Source: an uncultured Lachnospiraceae bacterium (lineage in GTDB: Bacteria > Bacillota > Clostridia > Lachnospirales > Lachnospiraceae). Taken from it: DNA of 64,000 bases. Positions 43,513 to 51,118 of the stretch are shown here, one piece after another. The translations under genes were made by a program, and so were the position numbers. The number at the start of each line of letters is the position of its first letter. Positions within the stretch are counted from its first letter, which is position 1. The stretch covers positions 10,882 through 74,881 of the forward strand of contig CAJTTO010000017.1 of NCBI GenBank assembly GCA_910579275.1. Reading direction: 5' to 3'. Below the pieces are notes generated by a model. It did no database searches, had not been told where the DNA came from, and saw only the letters and a list, made by a program, of their open reading frames with translations.

Positions 43513-44037
43513 TTATGTTAAAATTGCCGCAAGCACCAGGCTTGCAGCCAGACCGGATGCCGTCGACAAAAGCGCTCCGGCAAGCGTCCATCTTGTCTTT
43601 GTCACCCTTGCCGCCATGAAATATACCGACATGGTATAAAAAACAGTCTCCGTACTCGCGAGTGCGAGCGAGGTCGTCATCCCCGCGAAGGAATCCGTAC
43701 CGTACTCTTTAAAAATATCAAGCGCAAGTCCGGTTGCTGCCGACGCGGAAAAAAGCTTTACCACAAACAGTGATATAATTTCATTCGGGAACCCTGCGGC
43801 AAAGTTCGAGATGACATGCCCAATCAGGCTGCCGGCTGCCTCGAGGAATCCGGACGCCCGAAGCACCCCCACCGATATCATCAGCCCGATAAGGGTCGGC
43901 ACAATACCGACTACGGTTTTCATACCGTCCTTCGCACCTTTTGTAAAGCAGGCGTAAATGTCTTTTTTCTGCGAAAGTCCCATGGCAACAATATAAAAAA
44001 TCAGCGCTGGTATGAGCATATTGGAGATTCTGGTCAT
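43513..44037 (-). CDS. spmB: Spore maturation protein SpmB-like
   Basis: This 174-residue membrane protein has MLIPALIFYIVAMGL, then CFTKGAKDGMKTVVGIVPTLIGLMISVGVLRASG and LALASTETVFYTMSVYF, the nucleoside-recognition-like signature of SpmB. In Bacillus and Clostridium, spmA and spmB are adjacent and help dehydrate the spore core. Here spmA is missing next door, and a decayed spmA-like fragment lies 16 kb away at 59.8 kb. The start at 44037 has GGGAGC upstream. Confidence 0.88.
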   Translation of the reverse strand: MTRISNMLIPALIFYIVAMGLSQKKDIYACFTKGAKDGMKTVVGIVPTLIGLMISVGVLRASGFLEAAGSLIGHVISNFAAGFPNEIISLFVVKLFSASAATGLALDIFKEYGTDSFAGMTTSLALASTETVFYTMSVYFMAARVTKTRWTLAGALLSTASGLAASLVLAAILT

Positions 44038-44241
44038 GGCGTAGCTCCCAAATTGTTTCCTGTGTAGTAACATATATATTCCGAAAATTTTGAAATATGT
44101 TGGTTTTCCGCTTTTCAAAAAACTATCTGAATCGGTACCAATTTCCTATGTCTCGCCGTACTTCTGCAATGTATATTGTTTAATATGCAGCCGGCGCAGG
44201 AAAACGATAAATAACATGAATTTGCTAAGGAGTTATGTGAC

Positions 44242-44979
44242 ATGATTAATTTTGCTTTTTGTTATGAGCACGATGAAATACGAAATTTTGTCAGAGACGA
44301 GGTTTTAAAATGTTTTAACCAAAAAGGGATTATTGTAGCAGTAATGTGCTACCGCAGTGCCTGCGAGCTGCAGCGGTGCATCAGCTGCAACTGCCCCGAT
44401 GTTCTCTTTTATGATATACAGGCTGAAAACGGGCTGATGCGCAAGGTCGTCATGAATGCCAAGCGCCAAAACAAAAAGCTTGTCTCCATCACGACACACA
44501 GTCATGATTACCGCCCGCCCATAGAAGACATCTTACTTGAGCCAATGTATATCCTTCCTGACAAAAGCCGCAGACAAATCTGGTCATATGCCGTGCTCGC
44601 CTACGAAACCTTCCTTGATGACAAAAATTCTTTTTCTTATTATGTCCGTCCGGACTACATCCATATCCCTATTGACAATATCCAGTATTTTGCATCCGAG
44701 GGCAGGCGCACCCATGTCGTCTCCGCGGAGCGCCGTGACACTTTTTACCAGAAGCTCGATATCGTGGAGGGGCTTATCGGAAAGAAAGACTGCCACTTTC
44801 TGCGCATCCACAAATCTTATCTTGTCAACGCAAAATATATCTCGGGCTACAACCGCGACTATGTATTTCTGACAACAGGGGAGCGGCTTCGCATCAGCAA
44901 GTATGAATACTATAAATACATCAACGGAATCATGCGGGAAAACCGGCTGAAACGACAGTCACAGTATGCGGAATACTGA
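44242..44979 (+). CDS. LytTR-family response regulator with divergent receiver
   Basis: This 245-residue protein has a receiver-like N-terminus (FAFCYEHDEIRNFV, DVLFYDIQ with the acceptor Asp position kept) and a LytTR DNA-binding domain (residues 130-240: YYVRPDYIHIPIDNIQYFASEGRRTHVV, FLRIHKSYLVNAKYISGYNRDYVFLTTGERLRISKYEYYK). The first acidic pocket is reduced, so control may not be by ordinary phosphorylation. There is no kinase next to it. Its 3' end overlaps the convergent beta-helix gene by 50 bp. GGAG lies upstream of the ATG. Confidence 0.85.
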   Translation: MINFAFCYEHDEIRNFVRDEVLKCFNQKGIIVAVMCYRSACELQRCISCNCPDVLFYDIQAENGLMRKVVMNAKRQNKKLVSITTHSHDYRPPIEDILLEPMYILPDKSRRQIWSYAVLAYETFLDDKNSFSYYVRPDYIHIPIDNIQYFASEGRRTHVVSAERRDTFYQKLDIVEGLIGKKDCHFLRIHKSYLVNAKYISGYNRDYVFLTTGERLRISKYEYYKYINGIMRENRLKRQSQYAEY

Positions 44980-46213
44980 TGGTTCCTTCCGCGGCGTTCA
45001 TTTCCGGCAGGGTGTTTCCAAAACTGTCCGGTGTCAGGTATGCATTGTCAAGCCCGCACCATCCGAATCCGGCCTGATTGCTTCTATTGTAAATGGCTAT
45101 CACCTGATGCTTGAGACTGCCCGCCGCATCCTTGTCCATCTCTCCCAGATAGGTAATTCCTTCCGGTAGTTTTATCTCCATCAGCCTTGACACATTTCCG
45201 CTGTCCTGAGCTGTCTCTAATTCTTCCATATATAATATGGCATCTTCCTGCTGCGCGACATGCACCAGTTCAACTGCCAAACCGCCCATGCCAGCCATGT
45301 ATAATCCCCCCGCCTGTTCAAGCTGCGACAGCGTTTCCACATCCAGACCGGAATTCACATTCATTGGCACATAGCTGTCATCCTCCGCGTATGCAACGGC
45401 GCGAATTTGTGTGTTCTGAAAGGTCAGTTTTGTAGTGTTATGTTCAGGCAGTAATGACTGCAAGGTCATCACATAAGGGCACAGGTAGCTTGTCATCTGA
45501 CAGTTTCGAAGAGTCAGCGACGTCTCTCCGCTGACTTCAGGCGAAGTAGGATCATGCAGATACAGGCAGCTTCCGCTCCCCAGAGAAACCAGCTCGCAAT
45601 TTTCAAAGGATATTGTACTCCTGCCGCGGCTTCCAATACCTGCACAGTGGCTGTTTTCAGATACAATGCGGCAGTTGTCAAAGCTTAAACTTCTGCCATA
45701 CAGGTAGTTCTGGTCAACATGGACGGCATAGCCCGTGTAATTTTTCTGCCTGTCCCAGCTGTCACCGACCAGCTCTGCATTGATTTGTGCGATTTCCTCC
45801 TCGGTGAGCGCTTCCGGAACTACATTGCTCTTTATTCCATAAATTGTGATGTTGGAAACGTTTCCGGCCGCTATGGTAAGCGGCGCTTCCCGATAGGATA
45901 TCGTATCATACTTTAGTATGCACAAGTCTTTACTTACGCCGATTATGTTTAGCTCCTTGTTCATGACGCGAACCGGTTCCGTGTAGATTCCCGGAAAGAG
46001 GAGCAGTGTGTCTCCGTCGGACGCATGGTCAACGCCCTCCTGAATCGTAAGAAAATCACCGGCACCGTTTGGGTCGATGATGTATTGTGTATTTTCCTTT
46101 TGAATGCTTATATCCGTATTATTTTTTGCTGCTGATACTGTCATCCCACAGTTTGGCGCTGTCAGCACAACTGCAAGCGACGCTGCCAGCAGCATTTTGC
46201 TTCTTCTGTACAT
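44930..46213 (-). CDS. Secreted pectinesterase-like right-handed beta-helix protein
   Basis: This 427-residue protein begins with a typical signal peptide (MYRRSKMLLAASLAVVLTAP, likely cleaved after VSA near residue 28). The mature part starts YIIDPNGAGDFLTIQEGVDHASDGDTLLLFPGIYTEPVRV, closely resembling the first turns of pectinesterases, followed by repeated N-C-x-hydrophobic rungs of a parallel beta-helix. I cannot place the catalytic Asp/Asp/Gln/Arg set, so an enzymatic role is uncertain; it might bind carbohydrate instead. It lies seven bases after the DUF4157 gene and is likely co-transcribed with it. Confidence 0.72.
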   Translation of the reverse strand: MYRRSKMLLAASLAVVLTAPNCGMTVSAAKNNTDISIQKENTQYIIDPNGAGDFLTIQEGVDHASDGDTLLLFPGIYTEPVRVMNKELNIIGVSKDLCILKYDTISYREAPLTIAAGNVSNITIYGIKSNVVPEALTEEEIAQINAELVGDSWDRQKNYTGYAVHVDQNYLYGRSLSFDNCRIVSENSHCAGIGSRGRSTISFENCELVSLGSGSCLYLHDPTSPEVSGETSLTLRNCQMTSYLCPYVMTLQSLLPEHNTTKLTFQNTQIRAVAYAEDDSYVPMNVNSGLDVETLSQLEQAGGLYMAGMGGLAVELVHVAQQEDAILYMEELETAQDSGNVSRLMEIKLPEGITYLGEMDKDAAGSLKHQVIAIYNRSNQAGFGWCGLDNAYLTPDSFGNTLPEMNAAEGTISIPHTVTVVSAGFPA

Positions 46214-46219
46214 TTTTCT

Positions 46220-46600
46220 CTATTTCCTTCTAAGTTTACTCCCCATGACATCCGCCTCATGTTCCAGTGCGGTGTCATCATTCAGGCTTTGCCCGTTCAT
46301 GCCTGATGTCGGACGGACCCTCCCCTGCATCTGCTGGACAACATGCCATGCTTCATGTGGCAAGTGTTTTTCCTGTCCCGGAGCGATATGGATATCTGTT
46401 CCCTGTGTGTATGCCAATGCCTGAAAGCGCGATGGTCTGTCAGAGTTGTAGTGTACGCGCACATTATCCATCGAATATCCGGACAGGGATTCCATACCGT
46501 TCTTGATATAATCGGGCATGCCGGTTCTGTTTCCCTTTGCCTGTGCCCTGTCCGTCTTTTTCAGACTGGTTTCTGGCTTTTTGTTGATATGTTCCTGCAT
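46220..46600 (-). CDS. Small stand-alone DUF4157 protein
   Basis: This 126-residue protein is almost wholly a DUF4157 domain: MPDYIKNGMESLSGYSMDNVRVHYNSDRPSRFQALAYTQGTDIHIAPGQEKHLPHEAWHVVQQMQGRVRP, then LEHEADVMG. HEAWH with the downstream E-H-E-A-D matches a zincin-like metal site. The domain normally sits at the N-terminus of large toxins, including those loaded into extracellular contractile injection systems, but here no toxin or injection genes are nearby. There is no signal peptide. It is followed at 7 bp by the secreted beta-helix gene. Confidence 0.82.
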   Translation of the reverse strand: MQEHINKKPETSLKKTDRAQAKGNRTGMPDYIKNGMESLSGYSMDNVRVHYNSDRPSRFQALAYTQGTDIHIAPGQEKHLPHEAWHVVQQMQGRVRPTSGMNGQSLNDDTALEHEADVMGSKLRRK

Positions 46601-46776
46601 CTTGCCACCTCCTTTTCTATTTTTATCCGACTACTCATCAATCGGATAGTTCGGTGATAAGATGTTCCATTAGAGATGTTTCCTCCTGTTAGTCTTATCT
46701 GTATTATATTTTATCTGTCCGAAAAATACAATCCTTTCCCTTATAAATTAGCGTGCATCGGGTAACAGTCACATTT

Positions 46777-48693
46777 TCAGTCGTTGTACGCTCCATAGGT
46801 TCCTTTTATCTTATTTTTTGTCTCGTAAAGCGCTTCGTCCGCGCGTCTTAACAGCTGCGCCACATCCGCGTTGGCGTCCGATGTGCAGGCATAGCCTGCG
46901 GACGCGCTTATCCTTCGGGTCAGCGATTCGGACATGGCAACCGGATTTTCTGCAAGCGTTTCATAAAACCGATCCAGATATGCGGCGACCTCGTTTCTGT
47001 CCGCACAGTTGTAAATCATCATGCAGAATTCATCCCCCGAGCGTCTGGATGTCAGAAAATGTTCCGCCGGCATCGCGCGCATGACAGCCGCAAATCCCTG
47101 AAGGTATTTGTCACCGACATCATGCCCAAAGGCATCGTTGATTCCCTTGAAATAATCCAGATCCAGCATGACAACCGCGCTGACCGTTCCTTCCGGCATC
47201 TTGTGCAGAAGTTCCTGCGCCAGTTTCTGAAAATGGCCGTACTTGTACAGTTCCGTGAGCGGGTCGTGCGTATTTTCGTACCGCATTTGGGTCTTTTCCT
47301 CGATGTCCGCAGTGACATCCGTGATGACGCCAAGCTTTCCCTGCGGTGACTCGGACATGTGGATGCGCACATATTTCGAATCATTAATCCGGTAGACGTC
47401 ACTTTCTCCTTCCATAGGGTTCTTGGTCATCCATTGGATAAACTTGTCGAACCGTTCCGCACTGCGGCAGAGGTCTGCAACCCTAGTCTTAGAAATATCC
47501 AGCAGTTCCCCGAGTCTCGAAGTAGCGAACACATGCTCCGAACCGCGTTCGTACTCGTATGCGGCAAGCGGAATCCCGCTCATATCAATGATGGCAGATG
47601 TTCGGTTGGAAATATTGATTATGCTTCTCACCATGGTATTGATTCCCTTGCTCAGTTCTTCAAACTCATGGTTGCCACCCACATCCACTGTCGTATCGAG
47701 ATTGCCGTCCGTTATGGCTGACAGGCTTTCTATGATGCGGTGTATGCCGTCAACCACCTTGCGCCTGACAAGGTAGCCCAAAAGCAGGATAACCGCAAGC
47801 TCCACGCACAGCAGATAAATCAACATGCGAACCGCATTGTGAAAAAGTTTCCGGAGCAGAACTTCCTCTGGCAGCACCGCACAGATCAACACATTCTCAT
47901 ATATTCTGCTGACCGTATACATCTGCCTGCCATCCTTTCCTTTTTTGTATGCCCCGTTCCTGCATTGCATCAGCTGGTCAAGCTGATAGCATTCCTCTGT
48001 AAAGCTTTGTTCCATGCTGCCAGAATGTCCCAGAACAGCGCCTGTCTCACGGTCAACGACAAAAAACTCCTCCCGCTCGTCTGTCGGAAAACGGGAAAAG
48101 ATATAGTCATATGTATTTCTTGACTGCGCTTCCATCAGGCGTTTCGGTTCGATGCCCACCTGTACGAAGCCGCCATGCTCTTTCCTTGCCACGCCAATGT
48201 ACTGCATTATTTTACCCTCGGACGCATTGGGCTGCACGTCCTGAATCAGGTACGCATCCTCGCCCTTGTTATCCAGCAGGACGAGAAACGCACTTGTCTG
48301 CTCATGGTCAGCCATATCCATGCCGATATACTTGGAAACAGATGCCAGCACGATAATGCCATTTTCATCAATATAATGAACCTCGTCGACGTTGAGCAGC
48401 TTTGCCAGATACTGCATCTGCGCCACGTCCATCTCGGACTCCTCCTCCCTGTCCAGCACATAGGCTGCCGCTTTTGCCCTGGTCAGATAGTCCTCGTTCA
48501 GATTCTCGTTCATCATCTCCAGCTCCGCCTGATTACTTTCAAGGGTATGTATAATTTGTTCTATTTTAATATCAAACGTAGTCAGCTGCTGATTTTCCAG
48601 CATATGCCGGCTAAATAAATAATTGATAAAAAGGATCAGGAAAATGGATGCCGTCAAAATGGCAATTGTATGCTTAATAAATATTTTCTGCAT
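46777..48693 (-). CDS. Membrane diguanylate cyclase with Cache-like sensor and SGDEF active site
   Basis: The 638-residue protein has an N-terminal helix, an extracytoplasmic sensor domain (residues 35-285), a second helix, HAMP, a PAS-like segment and a GGDEF domain. VVMLDLDYFKGINDAFGHDVGDKYL provides the metal and GTP-binding residues, and the signature is RRSGDEF, an SGDEF variant that is active in some cyclases. No RxxD inhibitory site precedes it. It probably makes cyclic di-GMP in response to an external ligand. The start at 48693 has AGAGGAGG; an upstream in-frame extension runs through hairpins and is rejected. Confidence 0.85.
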   Translation of the reverse strand: MQKIFIKHTIAILTASIFLILFINYLFSRHMLENQQLTTFDIKIEQIIHTLESNQAELEMMNENLNEDYLTRAKAAAYVLDREEESEMDVAQMQYLAKLLNVDEVHYIDENGIIVLASVSKYIGMDMADHEQTSAFLVLLDNKGEDAYLIQDVQPNASEGKIMQYIGVARKEHGGFVQVGIEPKRLMEAQSRNTYDYIFSRFPTDEREEFFVVDRETGAVLGHSGSMEQSFTEECYQLDQLMQCRNGAYKKGKDGRQMYTVSRIYENVLICAVLPEEVLLRKLFHNAVRMLIYLLCVELAVILLLGYLVRRKVVDGIHRIIESLSAITDGNLDTTVDVGGNHEFEELSKGINTMVRSIINISNRTSAIIDMSGIPLAAYEYERGSEHVFATSRLGELLDISKTRVADLCRSAERFDKFIQWMTKNPMEGESDVYRINDSKYVRIHMSESPQGKLGVITDVTADIEEKTQMRYENTHDPLTELYKYGHFQKLAQELLHKMPEGTVSAVVMLDLDYFKGINDAFGHDVGDKYLQGFAAVMRAMPAEHFLTSRRSGDEFCMMIYNCADRNEVAAYLDRFYETLAENPVAMSESLTRRISASAGYACTSDANADVAQLLRRADEALYETKNKIKGTYGAYND

Positions 48694-48850
48694 AGAATTT
48701 CCTCCTCTGATACCATGTGCAATTGAATGTGAAACGTTTTTCCTGTATGAGTATGCGCAATCGAGTAGGGGAAAGACCTTCTCCACTACTCGCCGCGCGC
48801 CCCGTGCGCCGCTTTGCGGTTTAGTTCCTCTGCACGGGGCTGCGCATAAA
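48694..48850 (-). other. Structured 5' leader of the diguanylate cyclase gene
   Basis: Two hairpins are visible. The larger has a perfect 9-bp outer stem (GCCCCGTGC with GCACGGGGC, 48799-48840) enclosing a CCGC-AAA-GCGG inner hairpin. The smaller has CGAGTAG pairing with CTACTCG (about 48762-48792). The DNA is much more GC-rich than its surroundings. I could not match it to a known riboswitch class by eye. Confidence 0.45.
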
Positions 48851-48852
48851 AA

Positions 48853-48879
48853 GAAGAATGCCCAAGACAGGCATTCTTC
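48853..48879 (-). terminator. Terminator of the GHKL/LytTR operon
   Basis: GAAGAATGCC and GGCATTCTTC form a perfect 10-bp stem with a 7-base loop, followed on the minus strand by a CTTTTTA tract. It ends transcription from the kinase gene (stop 48980) before the cyclase leader. Confidence 0.85.
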
Positions 48880-48979
48880 CAAGGATGGTTAGAAGGGGGC
48901 TTTCGCCAGTCCCACCCCTATTATAACATGCGATTTTCAGAAATTAGCTTTCCATTTCTGCGCAAAAAATACTTTTCTT

Positions 48980-50263
48980 TCACAATTTCGCAAACAGCAT
49001 AATCTGGAATATGCCCTCCTCGCAGTAGCATCCTATGTTGCCCCCTATTTTATCCGCAAAAGCCTGTACGCTCTGCATGCCAAGTCCATGGTTTTTTCCT
49101 TTCCGGCTTTTCGGCAGACCTGTCTGCGCGTCAAAGATAATGTCTTCCCTATATTCATTTTTCATGTGAATGAGCAGATGATCTGCCTCGCAGTGAATTT
49201 TTACATCCACATATTTTCTGCACTGCGCAAAGTCCTTTACACAGTCAATTGCATTTTCAAGCAGATTCGCGACAACCATGGCAAACTCGTAACTGTTAAC
49301 CAGAATTTTCTCATCAACAACAATATCCCTGTGCACCTCGACATTCAGCGCGGATGCCTTCTGCATCATACAGGATAACATCGTGTTGACAATCATGTTA
49401 CTGCAATACCTTGTCACTTTATTGCCATCCGTAACGGTGTTGATATGCTCCGTAACCTTCTTAATTTCCTGATATGCCCCCTGATCCAGCAGCGCATCTA
49501 TCATGCCGGAGTAGTGGCGCATATCATGGCGCAAAATCCGCAGGTTCTTCTCGGATTGCTCAACCAGATAATACTGGTTTTCCAAATTTTTGATATACGT
49601 CTCAAAAATCGTGTTCTGCCAGCAAAGGTCTGTCCGCTGTGTTTCGGTTGACACATACCGCATTACAACCACATATGATACAAACATCGTTATGATGAAC
49701 ATGACCACGCCGGGAATATTCTGCGGATTGTTATCCAAGGTATATGGAAAAAACGTAAGGCACGAAAATCCACAGTAAAAAAACACGGGAATCAGGCAGA
49801 GTTTCCACCAGCTTTGCATCGTCTCTCCCTGATAGTCAAGCGCAATGTTTCGAATTTTTGTGTATAGAACATACAGAATCAACACATGTGTCACAATACA
49901 TCCTGTTATGCACAAATACAAATTCCCCGTATAGATATGCAGGATGGCTGCCATAATGCTTCCGGCTATCACGTAATTGGAGCCGCTCAGCCCTATAAAC
50001 AGCGCTTTGCTGTTCCGCCATTTTGAGATGAAAATTCCTGTCAGCTGTGTCAGGGCTATCTGATAAACGGTCACCAGCAAATAGCACAGCCTGCTGTTCG
50101 GAAAAAAATTCAGCTTCAGAACATTCGGAATCGTTATTGCAAGAAATGAGCCAATACAGATTCCTGCAGTTTTCTTCGTCGAATAGCGGTGTGCAATAAA
50201 AATATATATGAACAGCATCACGAAAATATGGCTGATTGTGTATGATACATTTTTGTAATTCAT
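48980..50263 (-). CDS. GHKL-type sensor histidine kinase (AgrC-like)
   Basis: This 427-residue protein has six to seven membrane helices in residues 1-205, then a coiled region with the H-box LRILRHDMRHYSGMIDALLDQGAY (HDxxH type) and a GHKL ATPase (NTMLSCMM, VVANLLENAIDCVKD, GLPKSRKGKNHGLGMQSV). This is the layout of AgrC/FsrC kinases that sense peptides or small ligands. No AgrB/AgrD genes are present, so the signal is unknown. Its start overlaps the regulator stop by 4 bp (ATGA). Confidence 0.88.
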   Translation of the reverse strand: MNYKNVSYTISHIFVMLFIYIFIAHRYSTKKTAGICIGSFLAITIPNVLKLNFFPNSRLCYLLVTVYQIALTQLTGIFISKWRNSKALFIGLSGSNYVIAGSIMAAILHIYTGNLYLCITGCIVTHVLILYVLYTKIRNIALDYQGETMQSWWKLCLIPVFFYCGFSCLTFFPYTLDNNPQNIPGVVMFIITMFVSYVVVMRYVSTETQRTDLCWQNTIFETYIKNLENQYYLVEQSEKNLRILRHDMRHYSGMIDALLDQGAYQEIKKVTEHINTVTDGNKVTRYCSNMIVNTMLSCMMQKASALNVEVHRDIVVDEKILVNSYEFAMVVANLLENAIDCVKDFAQCRKYVDVKIHCEADHLLIHMKNEYREDIIFDAQTGLPKSRKGKNHGLGMQSVQAFADKIGGNIGCYCEEGIFQIMLFAKL

Positions 50264-51015
50264 TTCCCGCCGTCCCCCTGTCTGTACTGCTTTGAGACAA
50301 ACATGAGATATTCTCTTTTCACATCTGCCGCCCTTGCCCTGCTGACAGGGATTCTTCTGCCGCTTTTCATAGTGATGCTGCCTGATGAAAGCCTATCTAC
50401 ATAATTCCAGTTCACAAGAAACGATTTATGTACCTGCATGAAATTCCTGTCCTTGGAAATTTCCCTGACTTCCTCGTCAAAAGATTTTCGGATGAAGATG
50501 CTCTTGACAATTTTTCCGTCTTCCAGCCATATATTGAGAATTCTGGAATAGTTTTCAATGTATGCAATTCTGGAATAGGGCAGCGATACAATCCCTTCTT
50601 TTGTTTTCACCTGATACTCCGCATCTTTTGTTGTCTTTGCGGCATCCGACACCGCATAGTCTAACGCCTCAAAAAACAGTTCCTCCCTGACCGGCTTGAG
50701 CAGATAGCGCACGGCGTGTACCCCGTAAGCTTCCAGCGCATAGTCGTCGGAAGAAGTGATATAAATGATGACGCTTCTTTGGTCTGTGCTCCGAATCAGG
50801 CTGCCGATGTCAATGCCTGTCTTGTCCGTCATTATCATGTCCAGTATGTAAATATCCCCCAGCCTTTCCTCCTGTATCTTTTGGTATAATGCCGAGGAAT
50901 CGGAAAACTGCATTACATCAAATGCTGCATCCGCGTTGTTTTCCTTATATTTTTCAAGCAGCCCCTCTATCTCCGCCAAGTCATCCTTGCTGTCATCACA
51001 GACCACAATCCTCAT
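50260..51015 (-). CDS. LytTR-family response regulator (AgrA-like)
   Basis: This 251-residue protein has a receiver (MRIVVCDDSKDDLAE, IYILDMIMTDKTGID with the acceptor Asp, KPVREELFFEALD) and a LytTR DNA-binding domain (VKTKEGIVSLPYSRIAYIENYSRILNIWLEDG, FMQVHKSFLVNWNYVDRLSSGSITMKSGRRIPVSR). The ATG at 51015 has GAGGAGAAGG upstream. It forms a translationally coupled pair with the GHKL kinase. Targets are not visible. Confidence 0.9.
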   Translation of the reverse strand: MRIVVCDDSKDDLAEIEGLLEKYKENNADAAFDVMQFSDSSALYQKIQEERLGDIYILDMIMTDKTGIDIGSLIRSTDQRSVIIYITSSDDYALEAYGVHAVRYLLKPVREELFFEALDYAVSDAAKTTKDAEYQVKTKEGIVSLPYSRIAYIENYSRILNIWLEDGKIVKSIFIRKSFDEEVREISKDRNFMQVHKSFLVNWNYVDRLSSGSITMKSGRRIPVSRARAADVKREYLMFVSKQYRQGDGGK

Positions 51016-51118
51016 ATGCCTTCTCCTCACAAGCTTCGTCTCCGAACCGCAAAGAAATAACATTGAATTATTTCTTTATCGTTCCTCACAACAGTATAGC
51101 ACATGTTTTTTCTGTTTA

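Noticed and set aside
48694..48850. Cyclic di-GMP riboswitch upstream of the cyclase
   Set aside because: I compared it by eye with the conserved elements of both c-di-GMP classes and found no match; it is kept only as a structured leader.
48694..48882. 63-codon N-terminal extension of the diguanylate cyclase
   Set aside because: It runs through two hairpins and a terminator, while a strong AGAGGAGG site precedes the ATG at 48693.
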